From Microbacterium mitrae (GTDB taxonomy: Bacteria; Actinomycetota; Actinomycetes; Actinomycetales; Microbacteriaceae): a DNA stretch of 64,000 nt. Positions 25,510 to 34,896 of this stretch are shown here, in pieces. The DNA lies in the NCBI RefSeq assembly GCF_008017445.1, contig NZ_VRSW01000001.1:1116001-1180000 (forward strand). Reading direction: 5' to 3'. Below the pieces are notes generated by a model. The model was not told the origin of the DNA. It saw only the letters and a list, made by a program, of their open reading frames with translations, and did not search any database. A program made the translations under genes and the position numbers. Each line of letters begins with the position of its first letter. Within the stretch, counting starts at the first letter, position 1.

Positions 25510-27186
25510 TCAGTTTACTTTCGACGAGGTCAGGGCGGTTTGGTGCTTTTCGGCAAGCTGGGTGACAACGGAGGCAAGTTGCGGGTCTTCGCCTCGGGCA
25601 AGTCCCGCGTATTCCAGCTTCACGTGCTCACCGTCGGGTGTGGCCTTAACCCACACGCGGCGTCGCGGAATGAACAGCGCCATACCGAGGCCGGTCAGCG
25701 CAAGCAGCGCAAACAACAGCACGTAGGTGGTGGTGGGGTCGTGATGCGTGGACAGCGACACATAGCGGGTGACCGACTCTGAGTAGTCTCCCGCCGCCAC
25801 AGCCGCCGGGTCTTTCGCATCAAAGCTGATGGTTCCGAGCCCATTGGGCAGATCTGCCGTCTCGCCCGGCATCAGCTGAATGGACTCGACACCGAATTCG
25901 CTGTTGCGGCCTGTCAGCTTCACCATTTCTTCGACGTTGAGGGTGTAGACATTGCGCGGGGTGCCGTCGTCGATACCGAGATCGCCCTGGTAGACGTCGA
26001 GGGTAAGAACCGGTGCGTACAGGTCGGGGAATCCCGAGGTGAGCGCACCCGAGTCGAGCTGCGCGACGGTCGGATAGAAGAATCCCTGCAGGCCGAGCTG
26101 TTCATCAAGCCCGTCGGTGATTTTCACGACCCCGGTAGAGGTCATGTTGTTGTCTTGCGGCAAGAACGGAACATCGTCGGTGAAGATGACATCGCCATCG
26201 GCATTTCGCACCGTGATGGTGGGCGCATAGCCGTTACCCATCAAGAAGATGCGGTCGCCCTCGAAGCCGAGCGGATGGTTGACGCGAATGGTCTGCTGCG
26301 TCGGCTCTTCACCCGGGCGCTTCACGCTGAGGTTGGCGGCAAAATCACCGGCCATTCCGCTGTCGTGGTACGTCACGTCAAACGACTCGAGAGTCATGGC
26401 GTAGGGCGTCAGCGCCTCGTCGTTGACGAACCGACCCTTGGTCATGGTGTTGTAGCTCAGCAGGGAGTTGACAAACGTCTCCCCCTCGCGAATCACGGTC
26501 TGGCCGTTGTAGGTCACCCCGCCGCCAATGCCAACGGCGATGAGCACGCCAACCAGCGACAGGTGAAACAGCAGGTTGCCGGTCTCACGCATGTATCCGC
26601 GCTCGGCCGAGACGGAGAACGAGCCCTTACCGTCGTAGCGCTCAACGCGATAGCCGGAGGACTTCAGCTGCTTCTCGGCGAGATCGACCGCCTCGGCCGC
26701 TGCCTGTGACGGCTCACCCGGTGCCTCAAACAGGTCTTCGCGATAGTCTTCCAGGCGCGCCAGGCGCACCGGAGTGCGCGGCGGGCGGGCACGCAACGCC
26801 TTGGCGTGGTGCTTCATGCGCGGAATGATGCAGCCGATCAGCGACACAAACAGCAGAATGTAGATCGCCGAGAACCACGGCGACGCGTACACGTCAAAGA
26901 GTTGGAACCAATCGAGCACCGCAAAGAGCTGCGGGTCGTTTTGCTGGTACTGCACCACGCCGTTGGGGTCAGCCGAACGCTGCGGGAAGATTGAGCCCGG
27001 AATCGCGGCGAGCGCCATCATCAGCAGCAGCACGATGGCCGTTCGCATGCTGGTTAGCTGCCGCCAACCCCACCGCATCCAACCGACAAAGCCCAGCGCG
27101 GGCGCCGCAATGGTTCCGTCTGAGTCAATGTGGTCAGCAGGACGGAGCGGATCCGTCGCGCTGGCGTTAGAGGGGGAGCTGGACAC
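25510..27186 (-). CDS. resB: Cytochrome c biogenesis protein ResB
   Basis: Membrane partner of CcsB in System II cytochrome c maturation, 558 residues. Three N-terminal transmembrane helices (around residues 40-60, 95-115 and 195-215: LLLMMALAAIPGSIFPQRS is in the first) lead to a large external domain with GGGVTYNGQTVIREGETFVN, then a C-terminal helix (YVLLFALLALTGLGMALFIP) before RRRVWV. The sequence GSIFPQRSADPNGVVQY is typical of ResB. It overlaps ccdA by 20 bp upstream and is followed closely by ccsB, so the set is one operon. Confidence 0.93.
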   Translation of the reverse strand: MSSSPSNASATDPLRPADHIDSDGTIAAPALGFVGWMRWGWRQLTSMRTAIVLLLMMALAAIPGSIFPQRSADPNGVVQYQQNDPQLFAVLDWFQLFDVYASPWFSAIYILLFVSLIGCIIPRMKHHAKALRARPPRTPVRLARLEDYREDLFEAPGEPSQAAAEAVDLAEKQLKSSGYRVERYDGKGSFSVSAERGYMRETGNLLFHLSLVGVLIAVGIGGGVTYNGQTVIREGETFVNSLLSYNTMTKGRFVNDEALTPYAMTLESFDVTYHDSGMAGDFAANLSVKRPGEEPTQQTIRVNHPLGFEGDRIFLMGNGYAPTITVRNADGDVIFTDDVPFLPQDNNMTSTGVVKITDGLDEQLGLQGFFYPTVAQLDSGALTSGFPDLYAPVLTLDVYQGDLGIDDGTPRNVYTLNVEEMVKLTGRNSEFGVESIQLMPGETADLPNGLGTISFDAKDPAAVAAGDYSESVTRYVSLSTHHDPTTTYVLLFALLALTGLGMALFIPRRRVWVKATPDGEHVKLEYAGLARGEDPQLASVVTQLAEKHQTALTSSKVN

Positions 27187-27910
27187 TTTCCATCACCGAT
27201 CCGAGTCGAGTCATCAAGAGCGTCCACAGGCCAGAGACCATGAGCACACCCATGATGATGAGGAGCACGCCGCCCGCAATGTTGACGGCGCGAATGTGGC
27301 GGCGGAAGAAGCCGACCACCTTGGTCGCCCAGCCAAAGCCGAGCGCCAACAGAATGAACGGGATGCCGAGGCCGAGCGAGTACACCACGCCAAGCAGCGC
27401 TGCGCGACCAGGGTCACCAACGTTCCATGACAGCGCCATGATCGCACCCAGCGTCGGCCCCATGCACGGTGACCAACCGACGCCGATAGCAACACCCAGC
27501 AGCGGCGCTCCCCACAACCCCATCTGCTTTTGCGGCATCGGCTTGACCGTGCGCTGGAACAGCCCGAAGAACCCGATAAACACCAGGCCCATGATGATGA
27601 CCACGACGCCAAGAATGCGGGTCGCGATATCGGCGTAGCGCACGAAGTTTTGTGCGGCGACGCCGGTGAGCGTGACGAGAGCGACGAACACGACGGTGAA
27701 GCCAAGAATGAATAGCATCACACCGAGCAGCAACCGCCCCCGCCGGGTCTTGCCATCGTCATCGGCGGCAACGGCACCGGAAATGTAGCCGAGATAGCCG
27801 GGAACAATAGGCAGCACGCACGGAGAGAGAAACGAGATCAGCCCGGCAAGAAGCGCGAGTGGCAGTGCCGCCCACAGCGTTCCGGTGAGGACGATCCCCT
27901 CGGGAGTCAC
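27167..27910 (-). CDS. ccdA: Thiol-disulfide carrier CcdA
   Basis: Six-helix membrane protein moving reducing power from cytosolic thioredoxin to external thioredoxin-like partners. SFLSPCVLPIVPGYLGYISG and GVGWSPCMGPTLGAIMALSW hold the two redox cysteines in their usual Pro-Cys setting. The length (247 residues) is that of the core DsbD-beta/CcdA domain without fused domains. Its start overlaps the resA stop by 4 bp, so it is coupled to its likely partner ResA; it in turn overlaps resB. Confidence 0.94.
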   Translation of the reverse strand: MTPEGIVLTGTLWAALPLALLAGLISFLSPCVLPIVPGYLGYISGAVAADDDGKTRRGRLLLGVMLFILGFTVVFVALVTLTGVAAQNFVRYADIATRILGVVVIIMGLVFIGFFGLFQRTVKPMPQKQMGLWGAPLLGVAIGVGWSPCMGPTLGAIMALSWNVGDPGRAALLGVVYSLGLGIPFILLALGFGWATKVVGFFRRHIRAVNIAGGVLLIIMGVLMVSGLWTLLMTRLGSVMESVQLPL

Positions 27911-28509
27911 GATTCTTCCGTCAGCTCGCGCACGAGCGTGCCGAGGATGGAAGCCTCCGGAACAGCGCCGATAATGCGCACGGCGGCGCGGCCCTGCTTG
28001 TCGAGAATGATGGTGGTCGGCGTCGCTGTCATCGGCGCGGCCGCGGCAAACGCCAGCTCAACCTCACCTGACTTCACGTCCATGATGCTCGGGTAGGTCA
28101 CGCCGTAGGTGTCGGCGAACGAGATGGCGGTGTCGGCCAGATCGCTCGTGTTCACGCCGACAAAGGTCGCGCCGGCGTCTTTGTACTCCTGGTAGATCTC
28201 TTCCAGAATCGGCGCCTCGACCCGGCATGGTCCGCACGCCGCGTACCAGAAGTTTACGACGACAACCTCGCCGAGCAGGTCTTCTGAGGCGAGCGCGTCA
28301 CCGTATTCGGTCTCACCCTCGAAGACAATCGGCTCGCCACGGTCGGCTTCGTCGATGGGAACCACCTGGTACGTGTCAGAGATGTACCCGGAGTTTTCGC
28401 CGTTCAAGAACTGCTCGGTCGCGGGGTCTGCTGGCGCGCACGCGCTCAACGCTAACGCGACGCCCGCCACCATGATCGAGGCGAACGTCTTCTTCATGCG
28501 CGAGGTCAT
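27907..28509 (-). CDS. resA: TlpA/ResA-like thioredoxin lipoprotein
   Basis: External thiol-disulfide oxidoreductase keeping apocytochrome c cysteines reduced. MKKTFASIMVAGVALALSAC is a lipoprotein signal with lipobox LSAC. The thioredoxin fold includes VVNFWYAACGPCRVEAPI with the CGPC active site, and MTATPTTIILDKQG with the cis-Pro region. I chose ATG 28509 (MTSRMKK), which overlaps the upstream stop as ATGA; ATG 28497 is also possible. At 200 residues it has the usual length. It is the first cyt c maturation gene of the run resA-ccdA-resB-ccsB. Confidence 0.92.
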   Translation of the reverse strand: MTSRMKKTFASIMVAGVALALSACAPADPATEQFLNGENSGYISDTYQVVPIDEADRGEPIVFEGETEYGDALASEDLLGEVVVVNFWYAACGPCRVEAPILEEIYQEYKDAGATFVGVNTSDLADTAISFADTYGVTYPSIMDVKSGEVELAFAAAAPMTATPTTIILDKQGRAAVRIIGAVPEASILGTLVRELTEES

Positions 28510-29135
28510 ACCGCTCCTACATCCACAGCCGAACCCGTCGCCGCAGGTTCCGCATATGCAACTTCGCGCCACGTGGTTCCGCGGCGCTCAAACGAGGTCA
28601 CGCTCGACAGCGCGCACCGGCGCGAGCGCGGGTCGTGCGCGAGCTTTTCGCCGGCGACGGCAAGATGGGTGACCCAGATCGGCGCCTGGTGCGAAACGAT
28701 GACGACATCGCCGCCATCGACGCTCTGCCAGGCATCGTCAATGGCAGAAAGCATGCGGTCGGCGATGGAGCGGAATGGCTCTCCCCAGCTGGGCACGGAG
28801 GGCCGCAGCAGGTGACGCCAGTTGAGCGGGTTCTTCAGCGCCTTGCGCATCTGGGTGCCCTCAAAAACGTTGGTCGGCTCGATGACGCGTTCGTCAATCA
28901 CAGGGGTCAATCGATAGGCCGTAGCCCACGGCTCTGCCGACTCCTGCGTGCGCTGCAGCGGCGAGCAGATCAGCGCCGTGACGTTTCGGCCTTCGGCAAC
29001 TAGATAGTCGGCGGCGGCCTGCGCCATCTCGCGCCCGCTCTCGCTCAACCGGTATCCTGGAAGGCGGCCATAGAGCACGCCGTCGGGGTTAAAAACCTCG
29101 CCGTGGCGCACGAGATGAATTCGATCAGCGGGCAC
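28506..29135 (-). CDS. Histidine-phosphatase family protein (phosphoglycerate-mutase-like)
   Basis: A 209-residue histidine phosphatase. HLVRHGEV near the N-terminus holds the phospho-accepting His, ALICSPLQRTQESAEPW the second conserved Arg block, and VVIVSHQAPIWV the distal catalytic His. The acid residue lies in ERVIEPTNVFEGTQM. It begins the cytochrome c operon with a 4-bp overlap to resA, the same order as the hemL-gpm-ResA-CcdA-ResB-CcsA run I recall in Mycobacterium tuberculosis. That conserved link is unexplained; the substrate is unknown. GTG 29135 has TAGACT 6 nt upstream. Confidence 0.88.
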   Translation of the reverse strand: MPADRIHLVRHGEVFNPDGVLYGRLPGYRLSESGREMAQAAADYLVAEGRNVTALICSPLQRTQESAEPWATAYRLTPVIDERVIEPTNVFEGTQMRKALKNPLNWRHLLRPSVPSWGEPFRSIADRMLSAIDDAWQSVDGGDVVIVSHQAPIWVTHLAVAGEKLAHDPRSRRCALSSVTSFERRGTTWREVAYAEPAATGSAVDVGAV

Positions 29136-29141
29136 GTGATC

Positions 29142-29147
29142 AGTCTA
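29142..29147 (-). promoter_or_regulatory. Putative leaderless -10 box (TAGACT) of the cytochrome c maturation operon
   Basis: TAGACT on the minus strand ends 6 nt before GTG 29135. It would drive the mutase-like gene through ccsB. A small inverted repeat (GGTAT-CTGA-ATACC, 29155-29168) lies just upstream. Confidence 0.5.
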
Positions 29148-29192
29148 CGTTGGAGGTATCTGAATACCCCCTGAGGGTTTACCGGGAGCGGG

Positions 29193-29945
29193 TCAGTCAG
29201 CGGTCTCGACGGCCGGCGCTGAGGCGTTCTCGACGGCCGGTGCTGAGACGTTCTCGTCGGTCGGTGCCGACGCGGTCTCGTCGGGGTCTTCGACGACAGT
29301 CTGCGGGCCTTCGCGACGCGCCTTCATCATGGCGCGCACGCGAATCACCACGAAGGCTGCGACGGCGATGACGGCAACGATAATGACGACGTACTGAAGC
29401 ACATCGGCGTACTGCTCAACGATGTGCCACTGCTCGCCAAGAAAGTAGCCGGCGCCAACGAAGATGGAGTTCCAGATGAGGGAGCCGGCTGCCGTGAGCA
29501 GCCCAAACTTCCACAGCGCCATCTTGGAGACGCCTGCGGGAATGGAAATGAGGCTGCGGAAGATCGGAATCATGCGGCCAAAAAAGACCGCCTTGCCGCC
29601 GTGCTTGTTAAACCAGGTCACGGTGCTGTCGACGTCTTCGGCCTTGAGTAGCGGAATGACCTCGAACATGCGACGCAGTCGGTTCATGCCGAGCGCGCGT
29701 CCCAGCCCATAGAGGGCGAAGGCGCCGACGACGGAACCAAGGGTCGTCCAAAAGAGCGCCTCGAACAGCGTGAAGGCGCCGCGAGATGCGGCAAGACCCG
29801 CCATCGGCAGGATCACTTCGCTGGGAAGCGGCGGGAACAGGTTTTCGGCTGCGATTGCAACGCCAGCACCCCAAGCACCGACGACATCCATCAGGTTGGT
29901 GATGCCGTCAGCGAGGGCACTCAGCCATGATCCGTCGTTTGCCAT
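29193..29945 (-). CDS. DedA-family membrane protein
   Basis: A 250-residue DedA/SNARE-associated (VTT) protein; members act in lipid carrier recycling or membrane homeostasis. FPPLPSEVILPMAGLAASRG is the acidic re-entrant region typical of the family, and FFGRMIPIFRSLISIPAGVSKM the conserved Arg-Pro motif. GSLIWNSIFVGAGYFLGEQW and a final transmembrane segment (VVIIVAVIAVAAFVVI) follow. The C-terminal tail is acidic with repeated VENASAPAVE-type residues. It follows aspS on the minus strand, separated by a strong terminator. Confidence 0.9.
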   Translation of the reverse strand: MANDGSWLSALADGITNLMDVVGAWGAGVAIAAENLFPPLPSEVILPMAGLAASRGAFTLFEALFWTTLGSVVGAFALYGLGRALGMNRLRRMFEVIPLLKAEDVDSTVTWFNKHGGKAVFFGRMIPIFRSLISIPAGVSKMALWKFGLLTAAGSLIWNSIFVGAGYFLGEQWHIVEQYADVLQYVVIIVAVIAVAAFVVIRVRAMMKARREGPQTVVEDPDETASAPTDENVSAPAVENASAPAVETAD

Positions 29946-29997
29946 AGCAAAGAAACTACCGTCCTACCCCTGGGAAAGTCCCTGGGGTAGGACGGTA
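29946..29997 (-). terminator. Intrinsic terminator of aspS
   Basis: TACCGTCCTACCCC (29957-29970) pairs exactly with 29984-29997, and inner GGGA/TCCC extends the stem to 18 bp with one mismatch and a 3-nt loop. On the minus strand it is followed by GTTTCTTTGC, a T-rich tail, and lies just after aspS and before dedA. Confidence 0.85.
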
Positions 29998-30019
29998 ATT
30001 GCTATGTGTGTTCGCGCTG

Positions 30020-31810
30020 TTAGGCGCTCGCTTCAGCCGCTTCGTCAGCCTTCGGCTCGGGCTTGGCGTCAACGCCAGCCTCCTTGCGCTGCTGCTCGGT
30101 GATGGGCGCCGGAGCCGCCGTCAGCGGGTCGTAACCGCCGCCGGTCTTCGGGAAGGCAATGACCTCACGGATCGACTCTTCGCCTGCCAGCAGCGAAACC
30201 ACACGGTCCCAACCGAATGCGATGCCACCGTGCGGCGGCGCGCCGTACTTGAAGCCCTCCAGCAAGAAGCCGAACTGCTCTGTCGCCTGCTCATCGGTCA
30301 CGCCCATGACCTTGAATACGCGTTCTTGAATGTCGCGGCGGTGAATACGAATCGATCCGCCACCGATCTCGTTGCCGTTGCAGACAATGTCGTAGGCGTA
30401 GGCGAGTGCCGAGCCCGGGTCGGTGTCAAACGTGTCGACAAACTCGGGCTTGGGCGACGTGAACGCGTGGTGCACGGCGGTCCACTTGCCGCCACCAACG
30501 GCGACGTCGCCCGAGGCGACGGCGTCTGCTGCCGGCTCGAACATGGGAGCGTCAACAACCCAGACGAACGCCCAGTCGCCGTCCTTAATGAGACCGGTGC
30601 GGTGACCGATCTCCACGCGAGCAGCGCCCAGCAGCGCGCGCGTGGGCTTAGCCTCGCCCGCACCGAAGAAGATGCAGTCGCCGGGGTTTGCGCCGACGGC
30701 TTCGGCCAGGTTTGCGGCCTCCCACTCGGTGAGGTTCTTGGCCACCGGGCCGGTGAGCGATCCGTCTTCCTGTACCAAAACGTAGGCGAGGCCCTTGCCG
30801 CCGCGCTGCTTGGCAAACTCCTGCCAGCCGTCGAGCTGACGGCGCGCCTGTGAGGCGCCGCCCGGCATGACGACGGCACCAACGTACGGTGCCTGGAATA
30901 CACGGAACTCGGTGTCTTTGAAGAAGTCCTTGAGCTCCACCAGCGGCAGACCGAAGCGAAGGTCGGGCTTGTCTGAGCCGTACAGGCGCATGGCCTCGTG
31001 ATACGTGATGCGCTCAATCGGGGTGTCAACGTCAACGTCAATCAGCGCCCACAAGCGCTTCACGATCTTCTCACCCAGCGCCATGATGTCGTCTTGGTCG
31101 ACGAACGAGGCCTCAATGTCGAGCTGCGTGAATTCGGGCTGACGGTCGGCGCGGAAGTCCTCGTCGCGGTAGCAGCGCGCCAGCTGGTAGTACTTCTCCA
31201 CGCCACCGACCTGCAGCAGCTGCTTGAACAGCTGCGGCGACTGCGGCAGTGCGTACCATTTGCCCGGTGCAAGACGCGCCGGAATGATGAAGTCGCGCGC
31301 ACCCTCGGGCGTCGAACGCGTCATCGTGGGCGTCTCGATCTCAAGGAAGCCGACGTCGTGCAGCAGTTCGCGGGCCACGCGGTTCGCTTCCGAGCGCAGT
31401 CGCATGTTGGCGGCGGGCTTGGAGCGACGCAGGTCAATATAGCGGTGCTTCAGACGCACCTCTTCGCCGATTTCGGCGTGGTCATCGACCTGAAAGGGCA
31501 GCGGTGCACTGGTGTTGAGCACCTCCAGGTGGTCAACGGCAACTTCGATCTCACCGGTGGGCAGCTCCGGGTTCTCGTTGCCAGCGGGGCGGGCCTGTAC
31601 GGTGCCGGTCACCGCAACGACAAACTCGTTTCGCAGCGGCGAGAACACAGCCTCATCGTGAACCACAACCTGGGCGATGCCCGAGCGGTCGCGGAGATCA
31701 AGGAAGGCAACGCCTCCGTGGTCGCGGCGGCGAGCCACCCAACCTGCGAGGGTGACTGTCTGACCAATGTGCTCTGCGCGGAGTGTTCCCGCGTCATGAG
31801 TGCGCAGCAC
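30020..31810 (-). CDS. aspS: Aspartyl-tRNA synthetase
   Basis: Class IIb synthetase charging tRNA-Asp; cytosolic. The N-terminal OB fold ([20 protein letters not shown]) is followed by catalytic motifs including [40 protein letters not shown] with [20 protein letters not shown], and [20 protein letters not shown] as motif 3. The bacterial GAD insertion is present, giving 596 residues. I chose GTG 31810 (VLRTHDAG), preceded by AAAGGA; the frame extends to 31921 but the extra residues do not fit. Whether it is discriminating depends on tRNA-Asn usage and cannot be seen here. A strong terminator follows. Confidence 0.96.
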   Translation of the reverse strand: MLRTHDAGTLRAEHIGQTVTLAGWVARRRDHGGVAFLDLRDRSGIAQVVVHDEAVFSPLRNEFVVAVTGTVQARPAGNENPELPTGEIEVAVDHLEVLNTSAPLPFQVDDHAEIGEEVRLKHRYIDLRRSKPAANMRLRSEANRVARELLHDVGFLEIETPTMTRSTPEGARDFIIPARLAPGKWYALPQSPQLFKQLLQVGGVEKYYQLARCYRDEDFRADRQPEFTQLDIEASFVDQDDIMALGEKIVKRLWALIDVDVDTPIERITYHEAMRLYGSDKPDLRFGLPLVELKDFFKDTEFRVFQAPYVGAVVMPGGASQARRQLDGWQEFAKQRGGKGLAYVLVQEDGSLTGPVAKNLTEWEAANLAEAVGANPGDCIFFGAGEAKPTRALLGAARVEIGHRTGLIKDGDWAFVWVVDAPMFEPAADAVASGDVAVGGGKWTAVHHAFTSPKPEFVDTFDTDPGSALAYAYDIVCNGNEIGGGSIRIHRRDIQERVFKVMGVTDEQATEQFGFLLEGFKYGAPPHGGIAFGWDRVVSLLAGEESIREVIAFPKTGGGYDPLTAAPAPITEQQRKEAGVDAKPEPKADEAAEASA

Positions 31811-31893
31811 GAAGGGTCCTTTCGAAAGTAGTGGGGCGTGGCTTGAGCCACACATATCCTTCCAGTCTACGCGCGCACCGCAACACCCGGGAA

Positions 31894-31911
31894 TTGCGGT
31901 GGTTACCGCAA
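31894..31911. promoter_or_regulatory. Inverted repeat upstream of the ABC importer operon
   Basis: TTGCGGT-GGTT-ACCGCAA is a perfect 7+7 inverted repeat in the 214-bp divergent gap between aspS and the binding-protein gene. It lies about 114 bp before the importer's start codon and could be an operator. No known riboswitch pattern is recognised in this gap. Confidence 0.4.
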
Positions 31912-32024
31912 CGCAACCCACTGTTCAACTTCTGATCGACTGCGGGTAATCCTCGGCTCCTAACGTCTGACGCGCACTCAGCTTGCGCCGTCCGGTGCGA
32001 GCGCCCCGAGAGGAACCACATTCC

Positions 32025-33164
32025 ATGACAACTTTGCGCATGTCCCGTCGCCTCGGCGTCGGCATTGCACTGGCAACGGCCGCAGCACTCACCCTGACCG
32101 CATGCGGGGCGACCAACGATGACACCGGGGGCGATGCGGGCACAGCCGATGCCGCATCCGCCACGAGCCTCGCCGACTTCGGCACGTTGGAAGACCTGGA
32201 GAAAGCGGCCATCGCCGAGGGTCAGCTGAATGTCATCGCCCTCCCCCGGGACTGGGCAAACTATGGCGCCATTCTGGACGCCTTCTCCGAGAAGTACCCC
32301 GAGATCGAGATCGTCGAACAGTCACCCGATGTGTCGAGCGCCGAAGAGATTCAGGCCGCAGAGAACAACAAGGGCCTGGATACGGCACCCGATGTTTTCG
32401 ACCTCGGTCTGACCGTTGCGTTGCAAAACACCGATCAGTTCGCGCCGTACAAGGTCGCCACGTGGGATGACATTCCCGACGCGTTGAAGGAGCCCAGCGG
32501 CCTGTTCGTGGGAGATTACGGCGGATACATGTCGGTCGGATACGACTCCTCCAAGCTCCCCGCACCGACCACGCTTGAGGACCTTCTGGGCTCCGACTAC
32601 AAAGCATCGGTTGCCCTCAACGGCGACCCGACACAGGCCGGTGCGGCCTTTGGCGCCGTCGGGTTGGCCACCGTGTTGAACGGCGGAGACCTCGACGACT
32701 ACCAGGCCGGCATCGACTTCTTCGCCGAGCTCAACGCGGCAGGAAACTTCATCAAGGTCGACGCAACCCCGGCAACGGTTGCCAGCGGCGAGACTCCGGT
32801 CGTATTCGACTGGGACTACCTCAACGCGGCAAATGCTCAGGGCAACCCCGACTGGAAGGTCGTCGTGTTCGAGGGCACCGGTTACGCCGCGTACTACAAC
32901 CAGGCCATCAACATTGATGCACCCCACCCGGCCGCCGCCCGCCTGTGGCAAGAGTTTCTGTACAGCGACGAGGCACAAAACATGTGGCTCGCTGGTGGCG
33001 CTCGCCCCGCCCGCATGGAAGCAATGATCGAAGCCGGAACCATCGACAAGGCCCTGGCCGACGCCCTGCCTGCGGCACCCGCCGACAGCGTGGTTCCGAC
33101 CGAAACGCAAAGCTCAGACGCCGGAACGCTGCTCGGCGAGAAGTGGGCATCGGCAGTTCAGTGA
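32025..33164 (+). CDS. ABC importer substrate-binding lipoprotein (Fe3+/polyamine/phosphonate type)
   Basis: A 379-residue lipoprotein: RRLGVGIALATAAALTLTAC is the signal with lipobox LTAC. The mature protein has the cluster-D type binding fold found with PotD, FbpA and 2-aminoethylphosphonate systems: EGQLNVIALPRDWANYGAIL, VDAFDLGL-like VFDLGLTVALQNTDQFAPY, GDYGGYMSVGYDSSKLP and VFDWDYLNAAN. No metal-binding tyrosine pair is obvious, so iron is not certain. It opens a four-gene operon whose starts overlap the preceding stops. GAGAGGA precedes the ATG. The substrate remains open among polyamines, phosphonates, thiamine-like compounds and ferric iron. Confidence 0.85.
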   Translation: MTTLRMSRRLGVGIALATAAALTLTACGATNDDTGGDAGTADAASATSLADFGTLEDLEKAAIAEGQLNVIALPRDWANYGAILDAFSEKYPEIEIVEQSPDVSSAEEIQAAENNKGLDTAPDVFDLGLTVALQNTDQFAPYKVATWDDIPDALKEPSGLFVGDYGGYMSVGYDSSKLPAPTTLEDLLGSDYKASVALNGDPTQAGAAFGAVGLATVLNGGDLDDYQAGIDFFAELNAAGNFIKVDATPATVASGETPVVFDWDYLNAANAQGNPDWKVVVFEGTGYAAYYNQAINIDAPHPAAARLWQEFLYSDEAQNMWLAGGARPARMEAMIEAGTIDKALADALPAAPADSVVPTETQSSDAGTLLGEKWASAVQ

Positions 33165-34087
33165 CCTCCGCTTCCCTCGCCACACCGGCGGAGAAGGGGA
33201 GCCGCGCGGCCGGGACGAAGACTCCGTCCTCGTCCCGGCCGCGGATGACGTGGGCGGCGATCGGATTGGTTCCGTTCGCCGTCTACGTGTTCCTCTTTCT
33301 GCTCCTGCCGACAGTGCTCGCCCTCGGATCCGCGCTGTTCGCCGATGACGGATCCCTCACGGCCGACAATGTGCTCGCGCTGTTTGATCCGCTCGTACAG
33401 CAGACATTTGTCAACTCGCTCTGGCTCTCCGCCGTCACGGCACTCGGCGGCGCCGTCATCGGCGGTCTCGTCTGTTATGCGCTTTTGGGCGTGCGTGAAA
33501 ACGGCATCGCGCGCGCTCTCGTCGATGCTGCTTCGGGGGTTCTCGCCCAGTTCGGCGGCGTGACGCTGGCCTTCACGTTCATCGCCACGATGGGCGCCCA
33601 GGGCGTTGTCACCGTGCTCATGCGAGACACGTGGGGCATCAACATCTACGAAGACGGGTTGTGGTTGTACGAAGTGCCCGGGCTCATCATGCCCTACCTG
33701 TACTTTCAGGTACCCCTCATGGTGATCACGTTCATGCCCGCGCTGGCCGCGCTGAAGCCGCAATGGGCAGAGGCGAATCTCACCCTGGGCGGAACGCGGT
33801 GGTCGTTCTGGACCACCATCGGCTTTCCGGTGCTGCTCCCCTCGTTTCTGGCCTGCACGCTGCTGCTGTTCGCAAATGCGTTCTCCTCGTTCGCCACCGC
33901 CGCCGCCCTGATCAGTCAGGGCTCGCAAATTGTGACGCTCCAGATTCGTACGGCACTCACGAGCGAGACCCTGCTGGGGCGAGAGAACCTCGCGGGCGCG
34001 CTCGCCCTCGGCATGATCGTGATCGTCGGCATCGTCATGACGGCGTATACCGTCGTCCAGCGCCGAGCGGCGAGGTGGCAGCAATGA
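33161..34087 (+). CDS. ABC importer permease 1 (PotB/CysT type)
   Basis: A 308-residue inner-membrane permease. About 35 hydrophilic residues precede the first helix (AAIGLVPFAVYVFLFLLLPT). Five more helices follow, with the cytoplasmic EAA-type loop at LKPQWAEANLTLGGTRWSFW. The GTG start overlaps the binding-protein stop as GTGA, showing translational coupling. The long N-terminus (TPAEKGSRAAGTKTPSSSRP) is low in complexity and may not fold. It pairs with the permease encoded next and the ATPase after that. Confidence 0.88.
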   Translation: MTSASLATPAEKGSRAAGTKTPSSSRPRMTWAAIGLVPFAVYVFLFLLLPTVLALGSALFADDGSLTADNVLALFDPLVQQTFVNSLWLSAVTALGGAVIGGLVCYALLGVRENGIARALVDAASGVLAQFGGVTLAFTFIATMGAQGVVTVLMRDTWGINIYEDGLWLYEVPGLIMPYLYFQVPLMVITFMPALAALKPQWAEANLTLGGTRWSFWTTIGFPVLLPSFLACTLLLFANAFSSFATAAALISQGSQIVTLQIRTALTSETLLGRENLAGALALGMIVIVGIVMTAYTVVQRRAARWQQ

Positions 34088-34896
34088 GCGCATCCCCAGC
34101 GCGGCTGGGTCCGCGCACCGGCACCCGCTGGGTCATCGGCATCGTGATCGGAACCATTTTCGCGGTTCCGTTGGTCAGCACGGCGATCTATACCGTGCGC
34201 GACTCTCGCACGGGCACCTACTCGTGGGATCGCTGGGTCGCGGTTTTCTCGCCAGAGAACACCGCCATCATGCGCCCGCTGTGGATCGCGATTGGCAACT
34301 CACTCACTCTGGCGGTGCTCACCGTCGCGATTGTGCTGCTGCTCGTTGCGCCAACGATGATCCTTGTGAACCTGCGGTTTGTGCGCCTCAAACCCCTGTT
34401 TGAGTTTGTCGCACTGCTACCGATTTCTATTCCGGCGATCGTGCTCGTTGTCGGTCTCGCGCCGCTGTACTTGCCGATCGCACGCACACTCGGAACCGGG
34501 GCGTGGACGCTGGCATTTGCCTACGGCATCGTGGTGTTGCCGTTCGCGTTCCGCGCGATCCAGGCGTCGATCGACGCGATCGATCTGAAGACCCTATCGG
34601 AGGCGGCGCGCACATTGGGCGCCTCGTGGCCGACGGTGCTGTGGCGAGTGCTGGCTCCGAACCTGCGCTCGGGCCTGCTCTCAGCCTCGCTCATTTCGGT
34701 TGCCGTCGTGTTGGGCGAATACACGATCGCATCGCTCCTGAACCGTCAGGTGTTGCAGACGGCGCTCGTCGTCGTGTCGAAATCTGACCCGTACGCGCCG
34801 GCCATCTTTACCCTGATGGCCCTCGCGCTGTGCTTCCTCCTGCTCCTCACGATCGGGCTGCTCACGCGGCGCGGCTTCGGAAAGGCCTCCTCATGA
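34084..34896 (+). CDS. ABC importer permease 2 (PotC type)
   Basis: A 270-residue permease with six helices; the first is VIGIVIGTIFAVPLVSTAIY. The EAA loop lies at LSEAARTLGASWPTVLWRVL, a clear match to the conserved EAA...G motif contacting the ATPase. Its ATG overlaps the preceding stop (ATGA), and its stop overlaps the ATPase start the same way. The two-permease plus one-ATPase arrangement with a cluster-D binding protein is standard for polyamine, iron or phosphonate importers. Confidence 0.9.
   Translation: MSASPARLGPRTGTRWVIGIVIGTIFAVPLVSTAIYTVRDSRTGTYSWDRWVAVFSPENTAIMRPLWIAIGNSLTLAVLTVAIVLLLVAPTMILVNLRFVRLKPLFEFVALLPISIPAIVLVVGLAPLYLPIARTLGTGAWTLAFAYGIVVLPFAFRAIQASIDAIDLKTLSEAARTLGASWPTVLWRVLAPNLRSGLLSASLISVAVVLGEYTIASLLNRQVLQTALVVVSKSDPYAPAIFTLMALALCFLLLLTIGLLTRRGFGKASS

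Noticed and set aside
31822..32024. Riboswitch before the ABC importer
   Set aside because: No conserved core of TPP, cobalamin, SAM, glycine or similar riboswitches is recognisable; only a simple inverted repeat is seen.
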